Shown here: one piece after another, positions 8,099-18,308 of the stretch
How the letters are laid out: each line of letters opens with the position of its first letter
Position numbering within the stretch: position 1 is the first letter of the stretch
Source: Dendronalium phyllosphericum CENA369
GTDB lineage: Bacteria > Cyanobacteriota > Cyanobacteriia > Cyanobacteriales > Nostocaceae
DNA length: 64,000 bases
Direction of reading: 5' to 3'
NCBI RefSeq assembly: GCF_016056275.1
Contig: NZ_JAECZA010000005.1
Coordinates: 40,270-104,269, forward strand
The notes under the pieces: generated by a model
The model's database searches: none
Told to the model about the DNA's origin: nothing
What the model saw: only the letters and a program-made list of their open reading frames with translations
Program-made: the position numbers and the translations under genes

Positions 8099-10297
8099 AT
8101 GAGCGTGAATGATACTGCACACTCCGATAATTTCGCTTGGAATCGGCAAGTTTATCACCGTCTAAAGCTCGCCCTCAGTCTCGACTTACGGCGACAAATA
8201 TTTTTGGCGGTATGTGATGATTTACACTTAAGAAATCAAGTGGCGGCTCGTTTGCATTCCACTTTGGCTTATCCAGTTGGGCAAATTTTATATCAGCCAT
8301 TAGATGGCCAGGCAACTAGTACTCCAGCCTACCCGCGATTAGTGACTTTGCGGTTGAATTTAAGCGAACCTCACCCTATAGCTCAGATAAATCAATGGCT
8401 AACTAACTATCCACCGCCGATTGTTGGGGCATCAAAAGATACACCTGGACGACCTTTACCAATACCAACATTTCAGATTGTCGGGGTAGAGCAGCTAACT
8501 AAGCAGCCAGTAGCAGTACAACGTTCCTTTTTACACAATTTGCGCTTAAGCGAACAGTATTTCTCTAGCCAAGAATCTAGCCGATTCCTTGAGTCTAGCC
8601 TGCTGTTGTGGGTATCGCGTCCTTGGTTATCTGCTATTCAGCAGTCAGCTCCACAGTTTTGGCGTTGGCGTACTGGTGTATTTATATTTGCTGGAGAACC
8701 TACACCTACGACACATAATTCAGATTATCCAGAACGTTTTTCTAGTTCTAGAAGTTTGGACTTAGGAAATTTTGAGCGATCTGTTTTAGAAGAATCAGCA
8801 ATTGAAGCAGAACTTAAAGAAGCAGCTGCAAAAAATCTCAAGTTTGCGGATGATTTTAATTTGTCGCCAGAAATACCAACAAGAGCAGGTAAAGTACAAG
8901 AAACTCCACCTGTAACTTCAGAATTGTTGAACAATGAGCTACAGCAGCAGGAACATGCAGCTAGTACGAGTGAAAACCAGAGCTTATCACTGTCTTATGT
9001 GAGTCAGGAATTAGTAGAGTTAGTCACAGCAACGATTAATCCGCAGGATCGAGACACAGAAGAGAACTGGCAACCACAACAAATTTTGTTAGAAATAGAG
9101 GAATTACACTCACAACAAGCTTCCCAAGAAACACTAGCAGCAGCTTATCATCAGTTAGGAAATTTATATCGCCTTCGGATTGAGCAAGGACAGTCAAGCA
9201 TCGAAAATTTGATGGTGGCAATTCTTGCTTATCAAGAAGCGATCGCTCACGATGAAGCCTCACCACAACTGCCAGATATTTTAAATGATTTAGGTACACT
9301 TTACTGGATGCTATATCGCACACCACATAGTTCCGAAGAGGGACAAACTTACATTGAGCAGGGAATTGAATTTTATCAGTTGGCTTTAAAGTTAATTTCA
9401 CCACAGACACATGCCGAAACTTACGCGCGGGTGCAAAATAATTTGGGAACAGCTTACGGTGATTTAGCTCGTTTTTCTCAGCCAGCCGAGAATTGGCAGC
9501 AAGCAGTTTCAGCTTACAGCGAAGCACTGCGTTATCGAACAGCCGAAACCGATCCGTTAAAGTATGCTGCTTGTCAGAATAATTTAGGTACTGCCTACTG
9601 GCATCTCGCACAACACAATCAACCAATTGTGCATTTGCAGCAAGCGATCGCATCTTACAATGAAGCACTGGTTCGCTACAACCCAGAACAGGAGCCGCTA
9701 AAGTATGGCATGATTCAAAATAATATCGGTACTGCCTACTGGAACCTAGCTCAATACGAACAACCAGCTGAAAACCTCAAGTCAGCTATCGATGTCTACC
9801 GCGAAGCTTTAAAATATCGAACTCCCGTTCATGTTCCTAATGCCTGCGCCGCCACTCACAATAATCTTGGTACGGCATACTGGCATCTCGCAAATTTGTC
9901 TCAGACAACAAAAGATGTGCGGCAAAAATTACTACAATTGTGCATCAGCGCTTACGAAGAAGCCATTGCTTTAGCTCATTCACTAAACAGTGCCTCTTTA
10001 AGTTTTGATGTGTTTGCTGCTCACAATAATTTAGGACTAGCTCATTATCAGCTAGTAACAGATAATGCTTTTAATGGTGATAAAGCGACGCGATCGCAAC
10101 ATTTAGAAGTAGCATTAAACAATCATTTACAAGCCTTAAAAGGATTGAGAAAACAACCAGAGGCTTATCAAACAACTTTTGCCTATGTGGTGAAAACAAT
10201 TCGGGCTTTCCACAACGAATTAGGCATCCAAGGACAAAATCTTGCCTTATCTAAAGTACCTAGTCAGTTGTTGCCAGAAATTCTCACTAAGTTATAA
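8099..10297 (+). CDS. Large TPR-repeat protein
   Basis: About 732 residues if translation starts at the ATG at 8099 (MSVNDTAHSDNFAWNRQVYH); an in-frame ATG at 8051 would add 16 residues and is less likely. The N-terminal ~230 residues look globular, possibly a degenerate P-loop/AAA-like domain (LRRQIFLAVCDDLHLRNQVA), but I see no intact Walker motif. Residues ~250-320 are acidic and probably disordered. From ~350 on there are at least six TPR-like units with the recurring signature NNLGTAYWHLA spaced about 40-50 residues apart. TPRs bind protein partners. There is no membrane segment. It is convergent with the next gene, only 48 bp away. Confidence 0.75.
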   Translation: MSVNDTAHSDNFAWNRQVYHRLKLALSLDLRRQIFLAVCDDLHLRNQVAARLHSTLAYPVGQILYQPLDGQATSTPAYPRLVTLRLNLSEPHPIAQINQWLTNYPPPIVGASKDTPGRPLPIPTFQIVGVEQLTKQPVAVQRSFLHNLRLSEQYFSSQESSRFLESSLLLWVSRPWLSAIQQSAPQFWRWRTGVFIFAGEPTPTTHNSDYPERFSSSRSLDLGNFERSVLEESAIEAELKEAAAKNLKFADDFNLSPEIPTRAGKVQETPPVTSELLNNELQQQEHAASTSENQSLSLSYVSQELVELVTATINPQDRDTEENWQPQQILLEIEELHSQQASQETLAAAYHQLGNLYRLRIEQGQSSIENLMVAILAYQEAIAHDEASPQLPDILNDLGTLYWMLYRTPHSSEEGQTYIEQGIEFYQLALKLISPQTHAETYARVQNNLGTAYGDLARFSQPAENWQQAVSAYSEALRYRTAETDPLKYAACQNNLGTAYWHLAQHNQPIVHLQQAIASYNEALVRYNPEQEPLKYGMIQNNIGTAYWNLAQYEQPAENLKSAIDVYREALKYRTPVHVPNACAATHNNLGTAYWHLANLSQTTKDVRQKLLQLCISAYEEAIALAHSLNSASLSFDVFAAHNNLGLAHYQLVTDNAFNGDKATRSQHLEVALNNHLQALKGLRKQPEAYQTTFAYVVKTIRAFHNELGIQGQNLALSKVPSQLLPEILTKL

Positions 10298-10345
10298 ATT
10301 AAAACATATCTGGCGTTGCCCAATTACTCAATCTAATTATTAATA

Positions 10346-11449
10346 TTAAACACCTAAAACAGCGAGATATTGTTGTGCGATCGCTTCTAAAGTAAAATGC
10401 TCAAGCCAAACTGGCTCGACATATTTCATCTCACCCGACAAAACTCTCAAAATTGCTTGTGCTATTGCTTCAGGATCGCCAACTGGAACTAATTCGCCAT
10501 ACTTGCCATTATCTAAAATTTCTGCCGGGCCGCTCGGACAATCAGTTGAAATTACCGGAGTTCCCACTGCCATTGCTTCTACTAAAACATTACCAAAACC
10601 TTCCCAAGCGGAAGATAAAACAAATAAAGCTGATGCAGCCATATAAGCATAGGGATTATTAATAAATCCAAGTAAAGCAACTTTATCCTTTAAGCCTAAT
10701 TCTTGAACTAAAGACAATAAATTTTGCTTCTCTCTGCCATTTCCTAAAATCATTAACCGACAGGGTTGTTGGCGCTGCACTTTCTCAAATGCGCGGATTA
10801 AAGTAGGAAAATCTTTTTGTGCTATTAATCTACCAACCCCAAGTATGACAGGTGGTTCTCCAGATGCAAACCAAGGGTGGTTGATGGGTTCTTTAGCTTT
10901 TTCTAATAAATCTGAAGTAATAACAGGATTGTAAATAGTTTGGATGCGTTCCAAGGGCAAATGCGTGACATTAGCTAAGTCTTGCGCCACCCCTTGAGAA
11001 ACTGCAACGATCGCATCCGCCCAAGGATAAAATAAGCGTGCGGCGACAGGACTCAAACGCGCTGTCAGTTGGGGTAGATTTTTCGCTTCTACAGAAAGAG
11101 TATTATGTTCCGACACCACAACCCGCGTTGAAACTCCAGCTAATTGCTTTGCCAACAAGGCAATTTCGCAGGGATAGTGCAGTGCAGTTAAGAGGGCGAT
11201 AGGTTGCTGCTGTCGCAAATAACGCACCAGCTTGGGCAAACTCATTGGTAACTTAGGAGACTTCAAATCAACAATTCGCACATGGGGCGATACTAAAGAG
11301 GTGTAAGTTGCATCTATCCCAGTTAGTACTAAATCAACGTTGTATTGCTGTTGAACAAAATAGTTTACTAAATTTACCATCAATCGTTCGGCTCCGCCAT
11401 TGGCAAGGCTGCGAAGGAACACAGCAATTTGAGGTCTTGAGTTTGTCAT
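10346..11449 (-). CDS. Glycosyltransferase, GT4 family
   Basis: 367 residues with the GT-B layout: an N-terminal acceptor half (AVFLRSLANGGAERLMVNLV) and a C-terminal nucleotide-sugar half (ILGVGRLIAQKDFPTLIRAF; SSAWEGFGNVLVEAMAVGTP with the E-x7-E signature; ISTDCPSGPAEIL). It should move a sugar from an NDP-sugar to a growing glycan at the inner membrane face. The NGGAERL loop is typical of capsule/exopolysaccharide transferases. It lies upstream of nothing in its operon but directly downstream of another minus-strand glycosyltransferase (74 bp gap), so the two are probably co-transcribed. Confidence 0.88.
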   Translation of the reverse strand: MTNSRPQIAVFLRSLANGGAERLMVNLVNYFVQQQYNVDLVLTGIDATYTSLVSPHVRIVDLKSPKLPMSLPKLVRYLRQQQPIALLTALHYPCEIALLAKQLAGVSTRVVVSEHNTLSVEAKNLPQLTARLSPVAARLFYPWADAIVAVSQGVAQDLANVTHLPLERIQTIYNPVITSDLLEKAKEPINHPWFASGEPPVILGVGRLIAQKDFPTLIRAFEKVQRQQPCRLMILGNGREKQNLLSLVQELGLKDKVALLGFINNPYAYMAASALFVLSSAWEGFGNVLVEAMAVGTPVISTDCPSGPAEILDNGKYGELVPVGDPEAIAQAILRVLSGEMKYVEPVWLEHFTLEAIAQQYLAVLGV

Positions 11450-11486
11450 AGTTACGAGAAGGTAGAAAGATCGTTATTGTTCGTTT

Positions 11487-11522
11487 TATAACCCAATCCC
11501 CAATCCCCAATCCCCAATCCCT
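11487..11522. repeat. Short tandem heptamer repeat
   Basis: Consecutive CCCAATC units between the two glycosyltransferase genes. A related CCCCAGT array occurs near 63716-63737. These are short tandem repeats common in heterocystous cyanobacteria. Confidence 0.7.
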
Positions 11523-11523
11523 T

Positions 11524-12477
11524 TTACTTCAAAAGTGAAAAAGAACTCATAAAGCGTCCGATTCTACCTTGATATTCACAGGCTTTGCCAATATCTGTAG
11601 CAAATTGGTTGCGGTAGCGTAGATAGTAGGAAATCAATTTATAACCATCTGAGATTATATAAAAAGGAGTTAAGAAAACCATGAAAGGACGTTGCCAAGG
11701 ATAAAGTCGAGTTAGTCGAAAAGTATAGTTTGCTAGTCCGAAACCGCGAGATAGTTTCAGAAGATAATCTCTTTCTAATCGTCTGGCTTCAATGTGGTGA
11801 TATATTTTCATTTGGGGATTGTGCCAGATTTCCCAATGACTATTTTGAATATGATAGAGTGCTTCAGTATCTTCGCCACATCCGGCTATTTTGCTTTTAT
11901 TTTCATCTCTACCCTGACGCGACAATTTGGATGGAACGCACTCCAGCCATGCTTGCTTTCTAACTACACATCCAGCGCCCGCCGGAACTTTTCGAGGTTT
12001 GGCATCTCGTGCATAACAAAAGGAGCTGTCACCAGGATTATTGACTGCTAAAAGACTATTAATTTGTTTAAAATAGGCAGGAATTGGTGTATCTAATTTA
12101 GGATAAATAATGCTCCCATAAGCGCCTATTTTCGGATTTTTATGACCGAAGCTATAAGCCTCAGATACCCAATTTTCTACAGGGAGATTGTCATCGTCTA
12201 AAAAACCAATTAAATTGCTTTTGGCACTTTCAATAGCTTGCTGACGGGCTGCTGCTAATCCTTGTATAGGTTCAAATACACATCGTAACTGACAATCTAA
12301 ACGCCATTTTTGAGCATATTTAGAAATAATTTCTCCTGTGTTATCAGTGCTATTATTATCGACAACTAACACCTCCCATTTGATTCCTTCTAAATCGACT
12401 TGTTTGGACAGACATTCGAGAACTTCTGGAATGCGTTTAGCTCCGTTATAAGTACAAATGGCAACGGTAAAGTCCAT
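11524..12477 (-). CDS. Glycosyltransferase family 2, HpsE-like
   Basis: 317 residues, GT-A fold: FTVAICTYNGAKRIPEVLEC at the N-terminus, VVDNNSTDNTGEI, then the metal/nucleotide motif GFLDDDNLP, and a C-terminal region with aromatic/hydrophobic segments (FMVFLTPFYIISDGYKL) that could contact the membrane. It resembles the GT2 protein HpsE of the hormogonium polysaccharide locus in Nostoc, but the rest of an hps locus (pseudopilins) is not here, so I keep the name tentative. It is followed in the same direction by the GT4 gene. Confidence 0.82.
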   Translation of the reverse strand: MDFTVAICTYNGAKRIPEVLECLSKQVDLEGIKWEVLVVDNNSTDNTGEIISKYAQKWRLDCQLRCVFEPIQGLAAARQQAIESAKSNLIGFLDDDNLPVENWVSEAYSFGHKNPKIGAYGSIIYPKLDTPIPAYFKQINSLLAVNNPGDSSFCYARDAKPRKVPAGAGCVVRKQAWLECVPSKLSRQGRDENKSKIAGCGEDTEALYHIQNSHWEIWHNPQMKIYHHIEARRLERDYLLKLSRGFGLANYTFRLTRLYPWQRPFMVFLTPFYIISDGYKLISYYLRYRNQFATDIGKACEYQGRIGRFMSSFSLLK

Positions 12478-12636
12478 CTAGACCTCCGTAATGGCTTCGA
12501 GATTTGGATTTCTTAGATTATGCTCGATTCAGAGCAATGAAGGGGTAGGGAGCAGGGGGAGCATGGAAGACAAAGAGGGAAAATGGAAAAAGATTTCTTG
12601 CCCTTTAACCTTTTCCCTATTACTTCTGCTCCTGTT

Positions 12637-13233
12637 TTAATTTTTAATTTGCGACAATTTCCACATTTTCCAAAAATAGCTAGAAATCCAATTAGTTGTG
12701 ATGTGAGCAACAATTGGTACTAACAAGTTGCCACTAATGAGGGTGCTAAATCCCAGTATGAGACCTATAATAGTTGCCCAAATTACATAAGGCCATTGTT
12801 GGGAACCGCTGAGGTGCAAGACACCAAAGCAAAGACTCGATACAATGACAGCCACACTATCTAAGCCTAAAGCTGGTAGCATTACACCGCGAAATAATAA
12901 TTCTTCGCTCAACCCTGGTAGCAACCCCAACCAAATTAAATCTGGCAAAGCTAAAGGACTCAGTACTACTTCCAGGTAATAATCTGCACTTTTCCGGTAG
13001 GGAAGACAAAAGCGATAGGCTAAACCACTCAAGGCTGTAATTGTTAACCCCAACGCCAGCCCCAAGAGTAAATCCTTTTGATCCCAGTACCACTTAAACA
13101 GCGATACATTACCAAAGTGCAACCACAGCTTGGCAACTATCCACAAGATAATTGCCGTTGCTCCCATTGCTACTAGTACTTGGATGCGTGTGAGGTAGGG
13201 AATTTCTGGTTCGTGTTTTTGTTGTTCTACCAC
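12637..13233 (-). CDS. CPBP-family intramembrane metalloprotease (CAAX protease-like)
   Basis: 198 residues with several membrane helices (for example VLVAMGATAIILWIVAKLWL and LLLGLALGLTITALSGLAYR). The family's active-site motifs are in order: EELLFRG (tandem Glu and Arg), then FGVLHLSG (His), then HITTNW (His). Members of this Abi/CPBP family cleave membrane substrates or process prenylated or peptide substrates; the specific substrate is unknown. It reads away from the DUF3326 gene with about 85 bp of repeat-rich spacer between them. Confidence 0.85.
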   Translation of the reverse strand: MVEQQKHEPEIPYLTRIQVLVAMGATAIILWIVAKLWLHFGNVSLFKWYWDQKDLLLGLALGLTITALSGLAYRFCLPYRKSADYYLEVVLSPLALPDLIWLGLLPGLSEELLFRGVMLPALGLDSVAVIVSSLCFGVLHLSGSQQWPYVIWATIIGLILGFSTLISGNLLVPIVAHITTNWISSYFWKMWKLSQIKN

Positions 13234-13294
13234 GGGTATTTAGGGAGATGAGGGAGCAGGGGAGGCAGGGGAAGAATAACCACTGACTGACCAT

Positions 13295-13320
13295 TGTACA
13301 GACGCGATTAATCGCGTCTC
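13295..13320. repeat. Palindromic dispersed repeat
   Basis: TGTACA plus GACGCGATTAATCGCGTC plus TC, identical to the unit at 6571-6596. Its last base is the first plus-strand base of the stop codon (TAG on the minus strand) of the DUF3326 gene. Confidence 0.85.
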
Positions 13321-14387
13321 TAACAACTGACAACTGACTGCAAAGAGGATAATTTAGGACGGAGAGCAGATGGATTAATACCTGCTTTGTGTGCTACTAA
13401 CACACCTACTGCTTCTAAATACGAGTTTACCTGTATGGATTCGATCCCCAAGGGTTGGGGAGGAACTTGTATTAAAGTTTTATTTTCCTCCACTGTAATT
13501 ATTTGGCATTGCTTCTGGCTTAAACTCAGTAAGGCACTACTGCCACAAGCATTTGCAGGTACGATCGCAGTATCTACTCGATCTGCCCAAATATCTTCTT
13601 GTAAAGATGTCGTTAGTTCTTTCTCTAATATAAATTGTGGGGCACGACTTAAGCCGACAAGTACGCACGGTAAAAAAGTATAACCTAATTCTTCGGCAGC
13701 GGAACGGGGCGATAAATTTGGATCTGGGGGTGCGGTTGCAAGGGCAGGAGAATGGGCGCAAGGAATTTGAAAGGTTCGTACTACTAAATGACTAATTACC
13801 GCTTCTGCACCCGCTAGGGGATCTACGCCTTGACCGTAACGGTAGTTTTGCACTGCTTCTTCATCCATATCATCGGGGAAACGAGCCACAACTGCGATCG
13901 CTTCTGCCCCCGCTTTTTTAATTAATATCTCAGCTGCCCTAAGCAAACTATCGGGGTTGCCAATTGTTCCCCAACTCGCCCCCGATGGCGCACACCGTAA
14001 TTCTACATTTAAGGGAGCATCAGTAATCACATAATCTGTTAAAGTTAAGCCTAGTGTTGCCCGCGCTGCGTCGGCTGCTTGCAAATGTCGCAACCGCAAT
14101 TCTGGCTCAATGCCTTGGTCTAAAAGTAAACCTATTTTGTTGTTGCGAACCGGACGCAAACCCCAGCATCCAGAGGCAAATTTGTCAAGTCCGTAACCTT
14201 CAACATAGAAAGCATTGGGAATATTCCAGTACAAACTTGCGCCATTGAGGACATTGGGATGAGTAATGAGGCGATCGCAAACCTGTGCTAAAACTTTAGC
14301 AACTGGGAGTGCATCTCCGGCATAACCTCCAATTGCTGCCCCAACGCCAGTAGGAATAATTAAAATAGTAGTGTAAGGTCGATTCAT
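13320..14387 (-). CDS. DUF3326 family protein
   Basis: 355 residues beginning MNRPYTTILIIPTGVGAAIG, with the Gly-rich segment GGYAGDALPVAKVLAQVCD and SLYWNIPNAFYVEGYGLDKF. This matches a highly conserved cyanobacterial/plastid-lineage family of unknown function (DUF3326). There is no signal peptide or membrane span. The body ends around PSALRPKLSSL; the last few residues (QSVVSC) are encoded by the GACAACTGACTG-type repeat and the stop codon lies at the junction with the palindromic repeat, so the natural C-terminus was probably altered by repeat insertion. Confidence 0.8.
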   Translation of the reverse strand: MNRPYTTILIIPTGVGAAIGGYAGDALPVAKVLAQVCDRLITHPNVLNGASLYWNIPNAFYVEGYGLDKFASGCWGLRPVRNNKIGLLLDQGIEPELRLRHLQAADAARATLGLTLTDYVITDAPLNVELRCAPSGASWGTIGNPDSLLRAAEILIKKAGAEAIAVVARFPDDMDEEAVQNYRYGQGVDPLAGAEAVISHLVVRTFQIPCAHSPALATAPPDPNLSPRSAAEELGYTFLPCVLVGLSRAPQFILEKELTTSLQEDIWADRVDTAIVPANACGSSALLSLSQKQCQIITVEENKTLIQVPPQPLGIESIQVNSYLEAVGVLVAHKAGINPSALRPKLSSLQSVVSC

Positions 14388-14469
14388 AAAAAGTCTGGTG
14401 CTGAGTCGGAATCATTAAGAATGATTTCAGATTGATTCGCTAACTTCAAGTTCTAGGCTGCTAATCCTC

Positions 14470-14580
14470 TAGCACTTCTAATTATGCAGAACTCAGCACT
14501 CAGCACTCAGCACTCAGCGAGAAGTTGCGTGCGGGGGTTCCCCCCGTTGAGCAAACTTCGGTAACTCAGAACTCAGCACT
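14470..14580. repeat. Tandem CAGCACT repeats and GC-rich hairpin
   Basis: Tandem ACTCAGC units near 14488-14518 and again at 14565-14583 surround a hairpin-forming GGGGGTTCCCCC segment (about 14532-14545). The related words CTGAGTGCTGAGTGCTGAGT occur at 25688-25707. No gene is seen between 14388 and 14572. Confidence 0.6.
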
Positions 14581-14749
14581 CAGAAGTCACAACGGCTTCT
14601 ACAACAGCTTTTTGTTGAGTATCGTCTACAGAGGTAATTGCCCAACGTAAGGGTTCTCCTTGTTTTTTCAACTCTGCTTCAATTGCTTTTTGTAACTCTG
14701 TAGGAGTTTCTTGCAGGTCAATTTCAGCGGTAATAAAATGAGTAGTCAT
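14573..14749 (-). CDS. Small conserved-looking hypothetical protein
   Basis: 58 residues, MTTHFITAEIDLQETPTELQ ... AITSVDDTQQKAVVEAVV, an alternating hydrophobic/charged pattern that suggests a small alpha/beta fold. The start has an in-frame ATG with GGATG about 10 bases upstream. It lies 95 bp downstream of the ferredoxin gene on the same strand. The final residues and TGA stop fall in the CAGCACT repeat, so the repeat has redefined the C-terminus. No known function. Confidence 0.55.
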   Translation of the reverse strand: MTTHFITAEIDLQETPTELQKAIEAELKKQGEPLRWAITSVDDTQQKAVVEAVVTSEC

Positions 14750-14843
14750 TACGGTACATCCTTGTGATTTGTAATTTATAGAATAGCTGAATCAAGGATG
14801 AAGTAAAAAACTTGAGTTTAATTTAGCTTCATCCTTAAACCTT

Positions 14844-15164
14844 TCATTTGTCTTTGCCAAATTGCAACTGATAAACTATTTCTTCCTTTTCGGTATCAAT
14901 TTTCAAATCCGAACGGGGATAAGCAACACAAAGCAATACATAACCTTGTTTTTGCAAATCTGGACTCACACCCATACCATCAGTTTGATCGACAGTTCCC
15001 TCAATTACTTGACCGGCGCAAGTTGTACAAACACCTGCATGACAAGAACTCGGTAAATCTAGACCAGCGCTATCAGCTACCGACAAGATAGTTTCGTTTT
15101 CAGGAACTTGCAAAGTATGAGTTTTGCCTTGGTGGTTAATTTCTACGGTGTAAATTTTGGACAT
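14844..15164 (-). CDS. Plant-type [2Fe-2S] ferredoxin
   Basis: 106 residues with the classical C-X4-C-X2-C motif (LPSSCHAGVCTTCAGQVIEG) and the fourth Cys in GYVLLCVAYPRSDLKI. This is the beta-grasp ferredoxin fold that carries electrons from photosystem I or to soluble reductases. The C-terminal tail (DTEKEEIVYQLQFGKDK) is slightly longer than in PetF, and the cluster loop differs from the major photosynthetic form, suggesting a specialised isoform. It probably shares a transcript with the small gene downstream. Confidence 0.9.
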   Translation of the reverse strand: MSKIYTVEINHQGKTHTLQVPENETILSVADSAGLDLPSSCHAGVCTTCAGQVIEGTVDQTDGMGVSPDLQKQGYVLLCVAYPRSDLKIDTEKEEIVYQLQFGKDK

Positions 15165-15641
15165 ATAGAAAAAAGGTGTGTGCCAACAGTCAAATGGATT
15201 ATTTTATCCGATCGATAGATGCAAAAACAAATTTTACAATACAGCATTCAGGAGTCAGGAGGAGGCAGTGCGTTGCGGAGGTTCCCTCCGTTGTAGCAAC
15301 TGCCGTCCAGAATTCAGAATTTGCCTAAGTACAAGTGGCGTATGAATAAACAGTGAAATACCACACTAAATCTTCGATTTAGTCTTCTTAAATTTAGTGG
15401 CAAGTCTAAATCCCACACTAATTAATTCTGACTCCTGAATTCTTCAATTTAAAATAGCTTTATCGGCAAAAGTAGCTTTACAGTGTAATTATAAGTCCTA
15501 GCCAGACGAAAAACTTAAAGTTATGAGCTTCACTTCGTTGTTAATTCAACCGTCAAGAGTTATGAAGTTGAATTATCATAAAGCTTCGGAAGTGATTATA
15601 AATACTTAACAAATGTTTGGCTAAATATCTTGGAGTGTAGA
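15165..15641. other. Intergenic region between ferredoxin and acnB
   Basis: Divergent promoter space of 477 bp. It holds dispersed repeat words (CAGGAGTCAGGAGGAGGCAG near 15249, GAATTCAGAATT near 15310, ACTCCTGAATTCTTCAA near 15431) and a hairpin-like GGAGGTTCCCTCC. I see no coding frame and no recognisable riboswitch. Confidence 0.5.
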
Positions 15642-18272
15642 ATGTTAGAATCTTATCGTCAACACGTTGCCCAAAGAGCAGCACTAGGAATTCCTCCTTT
15701 ACCTTTAGATGCAAAGCAGACATCAGAACTGTGCGAACTATTGAAGAATCCGCCAGCTGGTGAAGAAAGTACATTATTACATTTATTGCGCGATCGCGTT
15801 CCTCCTGGTGTTGATGAAGCTGCTTATGTCAAAGCTGGATTTCTCACCGCCATTGCCAAAAAGGAAATCAGCAGTCCCTTGATTTCATCCATAGAAGCAG
15901 TAGAATTACTGGGAACAATGGTAGGTGGCTACAACGTCCAAGCTTTAATTGACTTGCTGCAATTACCCACCAAATCTGTATCAGAATCTGCCGATGCACC
16001 TTTGGTAATGGGCGGACAAGGAAAAGAACCAATAGCCGCACACGCCGCCACTGCCTTAAGCAAAATTTTGTTGGTGTATGATGCCTTTCACGATGTTTTG
16101 GAGTTATCTAAAACTAACCCCTTCGCCAAGCAAGTGATTGACTCTTGGGCAGAAGCTGAGTGGTTTACTACTCGTCCGCAGCTACCAGAATATATTAACG
16201 TCACCGTTTTTAAAGTCCCCGGCGAAACCAACACCGATGACTTATCCCCCGCCACCCAAGCCACGACTCGCCCAGACATTCCCTTACATGCGTTGGCAAT
16301 GCTGGAGTCAAGACAACCGGGAAGCTTAGAAACTATTGCCGAGTTGAAGAAGAAAGGACATCCTGTTGCTTACGTGGGGGATGTAGTTGGTACTGGTTCT
16401 TCCCGTAAATCTGCCATCAACTCAGTGTTGTGGCACATGGGAAATGATATTCCCTTTGTACCCAACAAACGCGCTGGAGGGTATATTTTAGGTGGTGCGA
16501 TCGCGCCTATTTTCTTCAACACTGCTGAAGATGCTGGTGCTTTGCCAATTCAATGCGATGTCACCAAGCTAGAAACAGGGATGGTGATAACCATCTATCC
16601 CTACAAAGGTGAAATTACCAACGAAGCAGGCGAAGTCATTTCCACCTTCACTCTCAAACCCGATACCATTCTCGATGAAGTCCGTGCGGGTGGACGCATC
16701 CCCCTACTTATCGGGCGTACCCTCACCGATAAAACCCGCCAAGCACTCGGTTTAAAACCTAGCACCGTCTTTATCCGTCCTCAACAACCAAGCGATACAG
16801 GCAAAGGCTACACCCTAGCACAGAAGATGGTAGGTAAAGCTTGTGGCTTACCTGGTGTGCGTCCCGGTACATCCTGCGAACCTATTATGACTACAGTTGG
16901 TTCCCAGGATACTACAGGCCCCATGACCCGCGACGAGTTGAAAGAACTCGCTTGTCTGGGTTTCAGTGCAGACTTGGTAATGCAAAGTTTCTGTCACACC
17001 GCCGCTTATCCCAAGCCAGTTGACATCAAAACTCATCACGAACTCCCAGACTTTTTTGCCCAACGTGGTGGCGTTGCCTTGCGTCCTGGTGATGGTATTA
17101 TTCATTCTTGGTTGAACCGGATGCTGTTACCCGACACCGTAGGAACAGGCGGTGACTCTCACACTCGCTTTCCCTTGGGCATTTCCTTCCCTGCTGGTTC
17201 TGGGTTAGTTGCGTTTGCGGGTGCTTTGGGTGTCATGCCTTTGGATATGCCAGAGTCAGTTTTGGTACGCTTCAAAGGTGAATTACAACCCGGTATTACT
17301 TTACGGGATGTCGTGAATGCCATTCCCTACGTGGCAATTCAAAAAGGTTTGCTGACGGTAGAGAAGCAGAATAAAAAAAACGTCTTCTCTGGACGAATTA
17401 TGGAAATTGAAGGCTTACCCGATTTAAAAGTGGAACAAGCCTTTGAACTTGCTGATGCTACTGCCGAGCGTTCCTGTGCGGGTTCTACCATTAAACTGAG
17501 TGTAGAAACAGTTTCTGAATATCTGCGTTCCAACGTAGCGCTGTTGAAGAACTTGATAGCAAGAGGCTATCACGATGCCCGTACCATCCTGCGCCGTGTG
17601 GCAAAAATGGAAGAATGGCTAGCAAACCCCGTATTAATGGAAGCAGATACCGATGCGGAGTATGCTGAAATCATTGAAATTGATTTGAACGAAATCAAAG
17701 AACCAATTGTTGCTGCTCCCAATGACCCCGATAATGTGAAATTATTATCGTCAGTTGCTAACGACCCAGTGCAAGAAGTATTCGTTGGTTCTTGTATGAC
17801 AAATATCGGTCATTATCGGGCAACAGCAAAAGTTTTGGAAGGTGCAGGGGAGGTGAAAACTCGCCTGTGGATAGCACCACCAACCCGTATGGACGAACAC
17901 CAACTCAAAGAAGAAGGTGTGTATAGCATTTTTGGTGCTGCGGGTGCTAGGACAGAAATGCCTGGATGCAGTTTGTGTATGGGAAATCAGGCGCGAGTTG
18001 CTGATGGCACAACAGTGTTTTCTACCTCGACACGCAACTTTAACAACCGTATGGGTAAAGATGCACGAGTGTATCTCGGTTCAGCAGAATTAGCAGCGGT
18101 TTGTGCATTGTTAGGACGCATTCCTACGGTGCAAGAATATATGGATATTGTGGCGAAGAAGATCGATCCTTTTGCTGATGATTTGTATCGGTATTTGAAC
18201 TTTGATCGCATCGCTGGTTTTGAGGATGAAGGGCGCGTGATTTCTAAAGAGGATCAAGCGTTGTTAGTGTAG
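15642..18272 (+). CDS. acnB: Aconitate hydratase B
   Basis: 876 residues, the usual AcnB length, interconverting citrate and isocitrate via cis-aconitate with a [4Fe-4S] cluster. An N-terminal HEAT-like region and swivel domain ([20 protein letters not shown]) precede the catalytic part ([20 protein letters not shown]). The cluster cysteines are in VGSCMTN and [12 protein letters not shown] chose ATG 15642 because TTGGAG sits 7-12 bases upstream; an in-frame ATG at 15630 would add four residues. AcnB is the standard aconitase in cyanobacteria, feeding 2-oxoglutarate, their nitrogen-status signal. A short hairpin follows the stop. Confidence 0.97.
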   Translation: MLESYRQHVAQRAALGIPPLPLDAKQTSELCELLKNPPAGEESTLLHLLRDRVPPGVDEAAYVKAGFLTAIAKKEISSPLISSIEAVELLGTMVGGYNVQALIDLLQLPTKSVSESADAPLVMGGQGKEPIAAHAATALSKILLVYDAFHDVLELSKTNPFAKQVIDSWAEAEWFTTRPQLPEYINVTVFKVPGETNTDDLSPATQATTRPDIPLHALAMLESRQPGSLETIAELKKKGHPVAYVGDVVGTGSSRKSAINSVLWHMGNDIPFVPNKRAGGYILGGAIAPIFFNTAEDAGALPIQCDVTKLETGMVITIYPYKGEITNEAGEVISTFTLKPDTILDEVRAGGRIPLLIGRTLTDKTRQALGLKPSTVFIRPQQPSDTGKGYTLAQKMVGKACGLPGVRPGTSCEPIMTTVGSQDTTGPMTRDELKELACLGFSADLVMQSFCHTAAYPKPVDIKTHHELPDFFAQRGGVALRPGDGIIHSWLNRMLLPDTVGTGGDSHTRFPLGISFPAGSGLVAFAGALGVMPLDMPESVLVRFKGELQPGITLRDVVNAIPYVAIQKGLLTVEKQNKKNVFSGRIMEIEGLPDLKVEQAFELADATAERSCAGSTIKLSVETVSEYLRSNVALLKNLIARGYHDARTILRRVAKMEEWLANPVLMEADTDAEYAEIIEIDLNEIKEPIVAAPNDPDNVKLLSSVANDPVQEVFVGSCMTNIGHYRATAKVLEGAGEVKTRLWIAPPTRMDEHQLKEEGVYSIFGAAGARTEMPGCSLCMGNQARVADGTTVFSTSTRNFNNRMGKDARVYLGSAELAAVCALLGRIPTVQEYMDIVAKKIDPFADDLYRYLNFDRIAGFEDEGRVISKEDQALLV

Positions 18273-18281
18273 TTTAATTAG

Positions 18282-18308
18282 GGTGAGTCTTGATGGCTCA
18301 CCTTTACT
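18282..18308 (+). terminator. Possible terminator after acnB
   Basis: GGTGAG (18282-18287) pairs with CTCACC (18297-18302) across a 9-nt loop and is followed by TTTACTG, a weak T tract. Confidence 0.45.

Noticed and set aside
9036..9668. 210-codon minus-strand frame
   Set aside because: Lies entirely antisense to the TPR gene, whose repeats are obvious; a shadow frame.
15480..15641. Iron-responsive or other regulatory RNA upstream of acnB
   Set aside because: Only weak inverted similarity (GTTGAATT / AATTCAAC words); no recognised motif.
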